Shown in pieces: positions 54,721 through 64,000 of a stretch of DNA of 64,000 bases. Under the pieces are notes generated by a model. The model was not told where the DNA came from. It did no database searches and was given only the letters and a program-made list of their open reading frames with translations. Positions within the stretch are counted from its first letter, which is position 1; every line of letters begins with the position of its first letter. Source of the DNA: Enoplolaimus lenunculus (Eukaryota > Nematoda > Enoplea > Enoplida > Thoracostomopsidae); contig JASANG010001469.1 of the NCBI GenBank assembly GCA_030248215.1, positions 186,001 through 250,000 on the forward strand. Direction: 5' to 3'. The position numbers and the translations under genes are program-made.

Positions 54721-57700
54721 GTTAGTCGGCATCGTATAGAACTTTTGGCGCTTGGCCAATGTAGGGAGCGCCGCCGTAACCGTAGTATAAGCATATTTCT
54801 AAGCCTCACCCTAAGTGTACGCCTAAAATTTTTGGCGTTTGGCCAATGTAGAGATCGCAGCCGTAACAGTAGTATAAGCATATTTCTAAGCCTTACCGTA
54901 AGTGTACGCCTGAAAGTAAAAATGAGCTCATACCTAAGCATAAGTCTAACCCTGAGCAAACAATTGTCTAAAGCGTAAAAGCGTACTGTATTGCAGTCCT
55001 GCAGAAAAATGTTCCACCCTTGTTCTTCTTCACTTGGGCCGACCTTTTGATGTTGTATACAGTAACTAAAAGAATTTACATGATCATTTTTATATATTTC
55101 ATATTTACATGTGTAATTTTAAATTTCAAGTCAGGATTTGTATCCCGGCCTACTTGATTGGATGGCTGTCACGTCTTGTGGAGATTTTGTACTACACATA
55201 TATGTATTAAATTGTTAAAGACTATGTATTGCGTGGTCGCAAGTGCAACAGTATCATTATTATAGCAGCACGTACACAGTTTGCAACTAGTTACTCATGG
55301 TACAATATACCGAGAAATGTGAATGAGTTTTTAAGGTTCGTCATACTGGGAATTAAAAGTTCAAAAAGTTGGCAATTGCACTGGATTCGCGTCGCTCCGA
55401 GTTGTCGGATCTGCGTTGCATCAAAATTATTTTTATTCCAAAATTTATCGACTTTGGATCATTAATACACTGCAAACGTTCATTCCGTTTGTGCTGTTGG
55501 TTTCGTTGAATATTTCAATTATTATACTCAATTATCGTGCGTTACGATTTCAACGAATGCAAACGATCCGATGTAAGCTCAACGGCGTTGCAAGCGTCTC
55601 AAATGGAGTACAAAACAACAAAGGTAAATGTGCTCGACAATAAACCAGATAAAGCAAACTCAACCATGCTGGATGAGGAATAAATTTCAGGATGATCCCA
55701 GCGTGATTTCACGCCACTTTATAAGCGAAGAGAGAGGCCAAATATTTTTTACGGAGGCTGAACCCGTTGGACTCAACTGTGACTACTTGTCGTAGCGTTG
55801 GACGATAATGGCTGCTTGTACAGAAGAGATACACACAAAAAAGTATTTCTGAATTTATGCAGAAAACTATTTTCAGTGGCAAATCTGAAATGTGTTCTGA
55901 TATTTAAGACAATTTTTTTAAAATTAACTGGAAAACGTATATTTTCAGAGTTGATTTTAAAAAATTTTTCTGTTGTAACAGAAATACTTTTCAAGTGCAC
56001 CTTGCTAGTCATATTTCTTAAATATAAGAAATTTTTTCTGAAATATCAGAAATATTATTTTGAGTGTATTGACTTTAAGTCGATCTTTCACTTGAATCAA
56101 CGAGAATATTGCAAGTTGTCGGGTAATTGTTCGCTTGCAAAGACAAGGCTTTACTTGTCGCGTTTGACTTTAATTCAAGTCAATGCTACAAGTTTGGTTG
56201 CAACGGACTTTAGAGTGGCGCTATACTTTTGGTGACGTCCGGCGCCGTCCGTCACCGTCCGACACCGTACGTCACCGTGCATCACCGTGTGGTATCGTAC
56301 GCAAAATACTCATATGCTATCCCGTGGGGTGACTGACGATGATGCACGGTGCCGGATGGTGGCAAACGGATCCGGCAAGTATAGCGGCACCCTTACTCCT
56401 AATACGACATTTTTGCAGAATGTTTAACTTAAAATAATTAATCAGTGCTAAATATATATCTTTCTGAGATGTAATTTGAAGTTAGGTTTCGAACCCCGAA
56501 TTCCCGTACGTCAGCCGTGTACCATCACCACTCGGACATGCGAGCTTAACGTTGAAACTCGATGTCACTGTCATGTCTTGGGAAGATTTCGAATAACGCA
56601 TACGCGTCATAATTATAAAACATTGTCCCAAGGCCAAAAGTTTAGCAGGGCGCGAACCGGATGCGAGACCTAACTCCCCGGCGCAGGGACCCGGGTCAGT
56701 ACGGACCGGTGCAATCGGCTATTTATTCCTGCAGAAATTATATTTTGACCGGAAAATGAAACTTTACGAAAAAACAATATTTTTTGCATAATTGTAACAC
56801 AAAAATGAACACATGTATATGTTTTATCAAGCTTTTACACTGTAAAAAATTGTGAGTCAAATTGACTCTCTCCGAAATAGGCTCCACGGGACTACACAAA
56901 CTGAGTCAAATTCGACTCCTCCAGAGTCAAACGTGCGACTCAGAGATTAGAATTTGACTCCGGCGGAGTCGAACTTGACTCAGTTTGTGTAGTCCCGTAG
57001 AGCCTATTTCGGAGAGAGTCAATTTGACTCTCCATTTTTTGCAGTGTACACGACCGAAACACAAGATTCTTATTCCGTGCCTACAAATGCATCGAGGCAA
57101 GTAAGGATTGCATATTAAATTTGCCCCAACTTATACGCCTTCCTGGTGAATTATTAAATGGTTGGCTCCGGTCCTGACGCCAGACCAAGGCCACAAGCAT
57201 TTGTACCACAGTGCATTATCTATTGTTTCGTCTAACGTTTGCGCTTTTGCTTAGGCTTAGGCTTAGAAATACGCTAAATCTACTGTTACGCCCCTTAAAG
57301 TAACATTGGACGTACACTCAACGCGGGTATTATAAACAGTTATTGAAAAAATTTACATTTCAACTTCAGGGACACATGTTACTTTAAGGGGTGTAGCTGC
57401 AGATTAAGAGCGTATTCCTAAGCTTAAGCCTAAACGTACGCGTTGCAAAAATGAATTTTTAAGCCTAAGCTTAAGCCTAAGCGTTGCAAAAATGAATTTT
57501 TAAGCCTAAGCTTAAGCCTAAGCAAAAAAAATGTAATCTAGAATCTAAAACTACTCTTTTATAAACCCAGCAGAAACCTGAACGCCCCTTTAAGTAACAC
57601 GGACCACTTCAGGTGTCGCAATGTCAACAAAAACGTTTATGGTAATTATATCAAATCAACTATTCTATAATATGATCCATTTAATCATATCGATTATGGA

Positions 57701-58027
57701 ACAAACCAATCGTGCGTTTCTTAATTCGCATCCGATGTTCTATACGATTGGCCGAGATTGCATAACGTATAGCGCAGTATTGAATTGCGCACTGCGATTT
57801 GTACTACATTTAATTAGCAATCGCGAAATACAAGCAGGACTTAGGCAATTGTTGACGTGCCGCTGGCGTGTCAAGCGGTCAACCATCGCAACACAATTGG
57901 ATACTCGAGAGTGCAACAGTGGCGACTTTGTTATTGGCAACGATCATGTTGTGCAGCACGAAAAACAACAATTTCATCGTCAGCAACAACTACAACAACG
58001 ACAACAGCAACCGCAACAACAACCACG

Positions 58028-58117
<90 letters not shown>

Positions 58118-58988
58118 GCAACAGCAACAGCAGCAGCAACAGCAACAACGAGAACAGCAACCGCAACAACAACAACAACAACATATTCATAAGCAACAAA
58201 AACAAAAGCAACAGGAACCACTGCAAAAACCACAACAGCTATTTTTGCAACAAGAACAACAACGACAACAACAATCACAACAACTTCTACAACATCACAA
58301 CATCAACGAAATAACAAATAACAAAGAAACAAACCAAATGTTTCAACACACACCTTGCAGTATTTATGAAAACATGAATCAAATCTGCGGTGTTAACGCA
58401 GATAACGGGATTTCACTAACAACACAAATCGACAACAATTACGTCATCAAAGACAACAGCAACATCACCAACAACAAAAAACGTAATTTATCGAGAGCGA
58501 AACGAATGGCAACATTTCCAGTCCCAAAACGGTACCATTATCAACCTATTGGACAACAAGTTGAATCTGCGTCCAGTTTCACCGAAATAGACGGCCTTAT
58601 TGAAGCTGGAAGTCCTCCAGACTGCTCCATAACGCCGTCGCCACCACAACGAAACACAGCGCGCGTTCAAATTATCACTGGCTATCAGCAAACCCCAAAA
58701 CGAGTCGAGTTTAAACGCAACCAAACGCGAATCAGTCCTCAAAGTTTGCCACGACACAAATCTGATGAAATTATTCCGGGGGCAGAAGAATCTGTCTGTG
58801 GTCAGCAAATCGTTCCCATTACGCCACTTATTCCCTGTGGGTCAATGAATTACTCGCCGCCGCCCCTGTTGACTACAGATACATGGTATTTCAACGATGT
58901 TGCCGTACTGAATCGCAACACAAACAGCAAACACAACCACAACGCAAGCAGTAACTCCAACAACAATAGCAGCAGCAGCAGCAGCAGC

Positions 58989-59055
<67 letters not shown>

Positions 59056-59633
59056 GCAACAACAACAACAACCGTAATCGTAACTGCCCAGCGCAAGAAG
59101 TCGGGTCTTTTGTTGACCGGAACGTAAATTGCAGTGTAATTACTGCAACAACGACAACAACTACTTCGGCAACAGAAACAGCTACGATAAATACGGCAGC
59201 AACAACGACAACAACAACAACAACAACAGCCACAACAACAGCAACAGGAACATCAACACAAACAACACCAACAACTGCAACTGCAGATGCAATTTCACCG
59301 TTCAAACGACGATCAACCACAGATTTTCAAGAACTCGCTAAACGTGAGTACGATCTTGCGTTTCGCGACTTACCATGGCTTGGAATTCCGACCCGAAACT
59401 CGCTGCGACAGCAAGATCAGACATCACCCGAGCGGTTAGCAAGAAATTTTGTCACCGAAGCCAAAGACAACAACGGAGACGTCTTAGATCATTACTCCAT
59501 AGGGCCTCCTCGGGTTTCTAGTCCTGCGCTGGAAACAAACTTAGACGACATAGAAGCGACAAATTTTAACGAAATTGAGCATTTCACAGATAGAGATTTA
59601 CTAAATGATGGATTTGTTTGTAATAGAATTTAA
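54189..59633 (+). CDS. Peptide-receptor-like GPCR (FMRFamide-receptor type), three exons
   Basis: Exons 54189-54720, 55336-55623 and 57613-59633 join in phase 1 at both junctions to a frame of 947 codons including the stop. Seven membrane segments are visible: TM1 with GN in FAFIGNCLFLYL, TM2 with LAVCD, TM3 after the conserved Cys (KPCFAVGHL) ending TERFLTLVF (ERF in place of DRY), TM4 TGIIVLTGIVLSVIG, extracellular loop 2 with GNCTGF, TM5 LQTFIPFVLLVSLNI, TM6 TFMVIISNQLFYNMIHLI (no CWxP) and TM7 LNCALRFVLHLISN (instead of NPxxY), followed by helix 8 (REIQAGLRQLL). This layout fits the FMRFamide/neuropeptide receptors numerous in worms; ligand and G protein cannot be told. The intracellular tail of about 600 residues contains polyQ (about residues 390-475), polyN (about 725-760) and poly-Thr (about 785-830) tracts. 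An AATAAA lies near 60208. Introns carry several MITEs. Confidence 0.88.
54754..55040. mobile_element. Family B MITE with duplicated left end, in GPCR intron 1
   Basis: Two left ends (GGCCAATGTAGGGAGCGCCG at 54754 and GGCCAATGTAGAGATCGCAG at 54841) share the following 70 bp: an internal direct duplication of 87 bp. The right end TTCTTCACTTGGGCC is single. The open frames over it are by-products. Confidence 0.8.
55336..55623 (+). CDS. GPCR exon 2 (loop 2, TM5, start of loop 3)
   Basis: The acceptor GAGTTTTTAAG is followed by GT completing Gly, then SSYWELKVQKVGNCTGFASL and on through TM5 to VQNNK. The donor is AAAG|GTAAAT, phase 1. The frame is open from the acceptor, with a stop just upstream, which fixes the exon start. 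Confidence 0.85.
56211..56395. mobile_element. Family M element in GPCR intron 2
   Basis: AGAGTGGCGCTATACTTTTG at the left and AAGTATAGCGGCACCCTTA at the right are inverted. The interior consists of GTCCGNCACCGT repeats. Confidence 0.75.
56480..56570 (-). ncRNA. tRNA-like (SINE-type) sequence
   Basis: On the minus strand ATGTCCGAGTGGTGATGGTA (box A-like) is followed about 30 bp later by GGGGTTCGAAACC (box B). The GAGTGGTGATGGT core is the same as in the TTAA elements at 10062 and 48402. Stems do not pair well, so it is a tRNA-derived repeat, not a tRNA gene. Confidence 0.5.
56838..57046. mobile_element. Family D hairpin MITE in GPCR intron 2
   Basis: CACTGTAAAAAATTGTGAG at the left and CTCCATTTTTTGCAGTG at the right, TA duplicated on both sides, arms almost fully complementary. 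Confidence 0.9.
57239..57309. mobile_element. Family A fragment in GPCR intron 2
   Basis: TTAGGCTTAGGCTTAGAAAT, CTACTGTTACGCCCCTTAAA and AGTAACATTGG: the right third of a family A element. Confidence 0.65.
57370..57605. mobile_element. Family A MITE at the last splice acceptor
   Basis: GGACACATGTTACTTTAAGG at the left and CCTTTAAGTAACACGGACC at the right, with CCTAAGC hexamers inside. The exact 7-bp duplication ACTTCAG lies at 57363-57369 and 57606-57612. The second copy is the acceptor of GPCR exon 3; the first, after TTTACATTTCA, is evidently the ancestral acceptor. Confidence 0.9.
57613..59633 (+). CDS. GPCR exon 3 (TM6, TM7, long Q/N/T-rich tail)
   Basis: Starts after ACTTCAG with GT completing Gly, then VAMSTKTFMVIISNQLFY. 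It contains TM6, TM7 and helix 8 by about 57855. The rest is a disordered tail encoded by (CAA/CAG)n around 58026-58150 and (AAC)n around 58990-59055. The same microsatellites leave other frames open (poly-Thr, poly-Asn, poly-Val, poly-Leu), which are not genes. The stop is at 59631-59633. Confidence 0.88.
58026..58150 (+). repeat. Coding (CAA/CAG)n tract
   Basis: About 40 near-consecutive Gln codons, mostly CAA with a CAG cluster at the right. Likely length-variable. Confidence 0.95.
58972..59062 (+). repeat. Coding (AGC)n/(AAC)n tract
   Basis: A run of Ser codons (AGC) leads into about 22 Asn codons (AAC) in the GPCR tail. Confidence 0.95.
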
Positions 59634-60205
59634 TTTATTAAATTAAACACGCTATTAAAATACAGCAGATAAAGTGAAAACCTATCTTTAACTAGGGTTA
59701 TTTCACCAATAATATTGCGAAAAAGAAAATTTAAATGAATTTTTTGATGGCATGTATTTTTCATTTTCTGGTTCCGGTGCCTGTTTCGTTTCCGATAATA
59801 ATTTATATATATTATATATAAATATATATTATATATATGTGTATTTATATATAATACGATTCGAACGACGCAGCAATAATTTTTATTAGCGAATTATTCA
59901 ACAATACTTTTCAATTATCATTTGACAACGAGAAACTCATATAATGCCCGCAAACTGTTTAATAAGTAGCCAACTCACGATTAATTTCCGAAATTCACTA
60001 CAAATTTTATTGAACTTTCCTGGTTTGTTCTTAACATAATTAGTACAATTGTAGTAGTAAAGTGCCCGTATAGGCCTACAAGAGTTATCAGTAGTTACAG
60101 TTAGCAAGATGCTAAGAGTAATTAAGGTAAAGTGCGGGCTGTTGCCGACCTAAATCTTAGTCAAACACACAACGATAAAAGCCATAAAAGTTAAATTTGT
60201 AACAA

Positions 60206-60214
60206 CTAAATAAA
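60206..60214 (+). terminator. Candidate poly(A) signal of the GPCR gene
   Basis: AATAAA in CAACTAAATAAAGTCAG, about 575 bp after the stop codon. Earlier AT-rich candidates are less clean. An AT-only palindromic stretch lies at 59800-59860 within the presumed 3' untranslated region. Confidence 0.35.
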
Positions 60215-61349
60215 GTCAGTTCTTCGAAACAAACTGCTCTATTTCACCAAACGAGCGCCTTTTTATAGGCCCTTTTCGTCCTTGATTGTGTTTGACAAAT
60301 GGGCTCATTATCGTAGCCTAAAATTTTAAATAATACAAATTTGTGCTGTATTTAAAATTTTAAAGCAATTTTGGTCCGTAAAAGGAAACCTTTACGCTTG
60401 AATAACTTTTTTTGGAATTTTACGCCAGCCGACAGACTAAAACTTGACAATTCTTTAGAAAATTTTAGCAAGTTTATAAAATTAAAACTTTATTTTTGCG
60501 ATATGCGGTTCTTAATGAGCTTGTTTACAATGATTTTAGCAAAATTTATACTTTTTGTGCTTTTGTCAGCATATATTTCTCTTTACTTCAATTCGCAACA
60601 AACTATTTAAGATCTGACCTTTTTTAAACAAAATTTACAAAATTTGCCGCCTCACCTTTTTCACTAGCATTTTGCTACTCTGATAAACTCGCATCCTGCG
60701 TTTGCTTCCATACCTTCAAGCTGGTCGTCAATGTTAAATCCATACAAAAACACATTTTACTGTTAAAAATGTTTTTGTGACTTTGAAAAAACGAAAGGAA
60801 TAATTGTTATAATATTTTAAAGATTACCCCCTTTTTAAGTATAAGTACACATCTGTTTTACTAAAAATTACGTTTAAGATTTTCAAGTTCAAATATTCAT
60901 CACCTACTCCAAAATTTACGCTTTTAAACTTTGAGATGCAAGTGCTCGTCACTCGCACCATAACTTTCATTTTTAAATATTTAAGTGGAAGTGTTCAGTA
61001 CTTGCACTTGATTGTTTCATCAACATTTTTTTTTATTTTTTTTTTTTATCTTTTTTTTTTTTGGTATATTTCCCGGGGGGGGCCCCCCCCCCTCTTTTTA
61101 AAGAGAGCGTTTACACACCCCAAAACCCGCGCGAACAACAAACGCTCTGCAGTCGCTTAAACAGTATCTAGTTGGAGGCCACAGTACCTTCGGAGCTGGT
61201 CAATGTTGATGACAGGTATAGATGTATCGAAATCTCTTGAGTAACTTAAAATTAATTCGAAATAACTTTTTTGATCCTTTGGGCGTCTTTGTTATTTTGT
61301 CCTTCAATCAAACTCTGTTGCTTCCGGTTCCGTTATATATAAAGTAATG
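60215..61349. other. Intergenic, with a T run and a G/C palindrome
   Basis: AT-rich. At 61028-61062 there are long T runs, then CCCGGGGGGGGCCCCCCCCC at about 61071-61091. The open stretches at 60371-60610 and 60936-61160 have no gene support. Confidence 0.4.
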
Positions 61350-61446
61350 AGTTCATACTAGCCTAAGCAAAAAATTAGTCTAAAGCTTTACGCTTACTCT
61401 ATTGCAGTCCACAGAAAAACGTTGCTCCACTAATCTTTGCATGGTT
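61350..61446. mobile_element. Family B fragment
   Basis: AGCCTAAGCAAAAAATTAGT, CTAAAGCTTTACGCTTACTC, CAGAAAAACGTTGC and TCTTTGCATGG: the right half of a family B element. Confidence 0.65.
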
Positions 61447-61880
61447 CAAAATTTTGAATATTAGAAAATTTTAAATTTCAATAAAATGACCAGTGTGACG
61501 CGCATAAAAGCAGAAAAATGGAAAAATATTACGTTTGATTATCGTTAGACAAACGTCAGTTGGAATAAAATATAAAGACTCTTATTCGCCCGTTTCACAG
61601 CTCACTGTCCAATCTACAATATAATAAACAAACAACTTTTACTGCTCAAGCAAAAATATAATATCGTAAACAAAAGCTTCCGCTGTTTAATATCGAAAAG
61701 GCTTCGTAACTCAATAAAATGGCATAACTTAAAAGCAAATTTAAAACCTAAATAAAAATATACATAATATGCGTATCGAAATTAACCTTCAGCGTAAAAG
61801 ACGGTAGACGACAAGGTCGCATCTTCAATAAACCAGCAGTTACAAACCGCCTAAATTGCTAAACGAGGCAAATAGAGATA

Positions 61881-62110
61881 TTGGCCCGTATTCTCAAATG
61901 TGTGTAGCACCTATCACCAGTTGGCGATAGGTCTTGTAAACTTTCGAAATAGTGAATGCTGAGGCTCAAAAATTCATTTGTGCTTTTTATTTGCTCTACT
62001 GGTGTATCAATTTTGAATTCAGCAACAGCAACGAGTTTAAATACGTATTATTAACTTATGATAGTTTCTATACCATTTTTAAAATATGTGCCATTGTGTT
62101 CGAAACCTGA
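61881..62110. mobile_element. Family I element, left end intact
   Basis: GGCCCGTATTCTCAAATGTG, AGCACCTATCACCAGTTGGC and GATAGGTCTTGTAAACTTTC. The right end is eroded. Confidence 0.6.
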
Positions 62111-62211
62111 ATATAGGGATCACTTTGCAGATGGACTGGCAATAAAAATCGTCACTGACATTTTAATATATAAATCGGCCCAAAACTGACACCACCTGAG
62201 AATACTGTCTA

Positions 62212-62644
62212 TTGTAGTGACCCGAATAAGAGCGGGGGGTAATAAGACGGGCCCCCATTTTGAGTCCCAATCAATAGGAGTCCGTATCCCTAATAAGAGT
62301 TTGTAAGCGGAGAGACTCCCTAAACCCTGATTAGAGTCCATAAATGTCAATTATCCCTAAATGTAGCGCATAAATGACTAGAACACCAAATAAACTTCCG
62401 TTCAAAATTTTAAACAGCACTTAAGTTTTGAAAGTAACATTACAAAGTATAACCTTGCATTATCGCTCAAGCTTTTGATGCAAGGCAAAAAGCGTTTAAT
62501 TCAACGGATAGTTGCAATACCGGATATATATCAGTAAGGAAGGGTGGCGGAGACCTGTTTGAAAATAAATAACAGTCCGTGACGGGGGTACCCTCTGGAG
62601 AGCCCAAATAAATATCAGTCTCCCTCTTATTCGGGTCACTACAG
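62212..62644. mobile_element. Family E MITE, TA duplication
   Basis: TTGTAGTGACCCGAATAAGA at the left and CTTATTCGGGTCACTACAG at the right, 433 bp, TA at 62210-62211 and 62645-62646. The open stretches inside are not genes. Confidence 0.9.
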
Positions 62645-62776
62645 TAGATCAGCGGACCGCCAGAGAACATAATTTTGTTTTGTTTTGTTCAGTGGCACAA
62701 ATTCTACTCGCCTCACCGGGCATTCGCACAGTCCGCCGTATGGCCAGTTGACCCCCTGCCACACTTTTGCACAATT

Positions 62777-62967
62777 GACCAGCGTACAGATCAGGGGTGG
62801 AACGTTTTCCTGTGGGACTCGAGTAGAGTAACAGTTTAAGTTTTAGATATTTTTGCTTAGGCTCAGGCTAAGAAGTAAGGGCTTAGGCTTAGGCTTTGGC
62901 TTAGGATTAGGATTAGGCTTAGGAATATGCTGGTGTTACAGTTCCGCCCATGTTCGATACACTGGCC
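62777..62967. mobile_element. Family B MITE just after the collagen stop
   Basis: GACCAGCGTACAGATCAGGG at the left and CCCATGTTCGATACACTGGC at the right, with TTAGGC/TTAGGA runs inside. Its edge is 33 bp past the collagen stop codon, so it probably lies in the 3' untranslated region. Confidence 0.8.
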
Positions 62968-63000
62968 GATTGATTTTTAACATCTGAATATATTGAAAAC

Positions 63001-63497
63001 TTAGTTATACCACCTATAATTAGCATTGAACCTAATATCTTGTGGTTGAAAAATCTTAATATTGTCGTAATATGATCTTGGACGTGGAGTTACTTTAGGC
63101 CGATGCTCCGAATAGCTGCCTTCAGCAGGCTGGTTGTAGCAGTCGCAGTAATGAAATTCTTTTCCTGGTTGTCCAGGTGCGCCAGGCCGCCCGTGTTTAC
63201 CAGACAGGCCCAGTTTGCCTACTGGGCCTCGAACGCCAGGTTTGCCACGCCGGAAGGTAACGTAAGCGTTTTTGCCATCAGTTCCATTTTTACCCGGATC
63301 ACCAATCGGACCTGATTCACCTTTTAACCCTGGTAACCCAACGCCTCCAATCAGGCCGTCTTTACCGTCTCTGCCCGGAGGACCTGGATCGCCTCGTAAA
63401 CCCATTAGCCCTGGCACGCCGGGGACACCAGGGATGCCGGCTGGACCGACAACTCGGCTACCTTGTTTTCCTGGTTCGCCTGGGTGACCTTCCCGAC
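63001..63497 (-). CDS. Collagen last exon
   Basis: Starts after the acceptor TTTATTTTAG with two bases completing Gly, then REGHPGEPGKQG and on. 165 codons including the TAA at 63001-63003. The mirror-image Pro-rich open frames on the plus strand are by-products of Gly-Pro codons. Confidence 0.9.
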
Positions 63498-64000
63498 CTA
63501 AAATAAAGCAATCCAGAAGCAGTTGTGGAAGTAACGTCATATTTAAAATGGCATGATGTCATCCATCAATTCATCAGTATTTATAAGGGAAATGTGTAAT
63601 GTGTGTTCTCCGAAGCATATTTTAGCTTCCTTCCGAGTTGTAGCTAGGATTTTATATCGGGAGAGTATAGCAGAGTATTATTCTAAAACCGGCCAATGTA
63701 AAGAACAGGGGCGGAAAACAGTATTATAAACATATTCCTAAGCCTAAGCATAAGCCTAAACCTGAGCGTAGGAGTGAGCAAATTCATAAGCCTAAGCCTA
63801 AGATGAGGCCAAGCAAAAAATTACTATGGAAATTGTCCTATCTGAAACTTTTGGGGACTAAAGACCTACGAGATGCCCCCGAATAGATCCCTATATTTTT
63901 ACGTCAATTCAGCCATCAACATGGCCGCTTACCGACATATCCATGATGGCCGGGCGGTCCAGGCGGTCCCGAAAGGCAGACAGGACATCCAGGAAGAATT
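63001..64000 (-). CDS. Collagen, cuticle-type, C-terminal part (partial)
   Basis: Two exons, 63933 to beyond 64000 and 63001-63497, joined in phase 1 (GATATGTCG|GTAAGC to TTTTAG|GTCGGG). The visible protein reads LPGCPVCLSGPPGPPGHHGY, then a Gly-X-Y tract of about 35 triplets with two interruptions (GSRVV and KNAYVTFRR), then EFHYCDCYNQ and a 40-residue Tyr/Arg/Asn-rich tail ending RWYN. A CxxC directly before GPPGPPG and a YCxC after the last triplet are arranged as in nematode cuticle collagens, where these cysteines crosslink chains. Such collagens are secreted exoskeleton proteins. The N-terminal part lies outside the window. A non-cuticular short collagen is the alternative. Confidence 0.85.
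63691..63825. mobile_element. Family B MITE fragment in the collagen intron
   Basis: GGCCAATGTAAAGAACAGGG, GTATTATAAACATATTCCTA and CCTAAGC hexamers. The right end is lost after CCAAGCAAAAAATTA. Confidence 0.75.
63933..64000 (-). CDS. Collagen exon, cut by the window edge
   Basis: Reads (from the window edge) ILPGCPVCLSGPPGPPGHHG and YV, ending with one base at the consensus donor GTAAGC. Confidence 0.85.

Noticed and set aside
54709-54978. Two overlapping open frames after GPCR exon 1
   Set aside because: They lie over a duplicated family B MITE in the intron; the donor GTTAGT and in-phase exon 2 explain the gene.
57857-59341. Poly-Thr, poly-Asn, poly-Val and poly-Leu frames overlapping GPCR exon 3
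   Set aside because: Shadow frames of the CAA/CAG and AAC repeats; only the Gln/Asn frame continues the receptor in phase.
63103-63487. Plus-strand Pro-rich open frames
   Set aside because: Complement of Gly-Pro codons in the collagen exon.
1-64000. CRISPR arrays, bacterial operons, ribosome binding sites
   Set aside because: The window is eukaryotic; tandem repeats present have no spacer structure.

Overview
This is a gene-poor, AT-rich, intron- and repeat-rich invertebrate genomic window. Three things point to a nematode or a close ecdysozoan relative. One is a collagen whose C-terminal part looks like a cuticle collagen (CxxC just before Gly-Pro-Pro triplets, an interrupted Gly-X-Y tract and a terminal YCxC). 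The second is the very frequent hexamer TTAGGC, the nematode telomere unit, here carried inside transposable elements. The third is an FMRFamide-receptor-like GPCR of the kind common in worms. The species is not identifiable from the sequence alone; the nematode assignment is inference.

Layout. (1) 3994-14488, minus strand: a multi-exon gene for an extracellular protein with two MAM domains. I could place ten exons by splice sites and matching phases; the 5' end lies beyond 14488 and at least one small exon between 6751 and 8742 is missing. (2) 14.5-40 kb: no confident gene; a repeat landscape of miniature inverted-repeat elements, minisatellites and a TTAGGC-rich block. (3) 40547-43762, minus strand: the 3' end of an unrecognised gene (two phase-compatible exons and an AATAAA signal), with a 48/49-bp tandem array directly upstream. 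(4) 44-54 kb: repeats, with two small GC-rich islands near 50.9 and 51.6 kb. (5) 54189-59633, plus strand: a complete three-exon GPCR gene of about 946 residues with a long polyQ/polyN/polyT tail. (6) 63001 to beyond 64000, minus strand: the last two exons of the collagen gene.

The repeats are the most distinctive content. At least ten non-autonomous DNA-element families recur, most with clear terminal inverted repeats. Families D (about 210 bp, near-perfect hairpins) and E (about 430 bp) carry TA duplications at most or all copies, as Tc1/mariner elements do; family C (about 250 bp) resembles D but only some copies are TA-flanked. Families A and B have GGCC[C/A]ATG ends and an interior of degenerate TTAGGC hexamers, and several A copies carry 7-bp target duplications. 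Family L (CAAGAG ends) has exact 7-bp duplications at both copies. A TTAA-flanked, piggyBac-like element carries a tRNA-like pol III promoter. One family A copy sits exactly at the last splice acceptor of the GPCR gene and has duplicated that acceptor. No autonomous transposase gene, rRNA gene, canonical tRNA gene or CRISPR array was seen.
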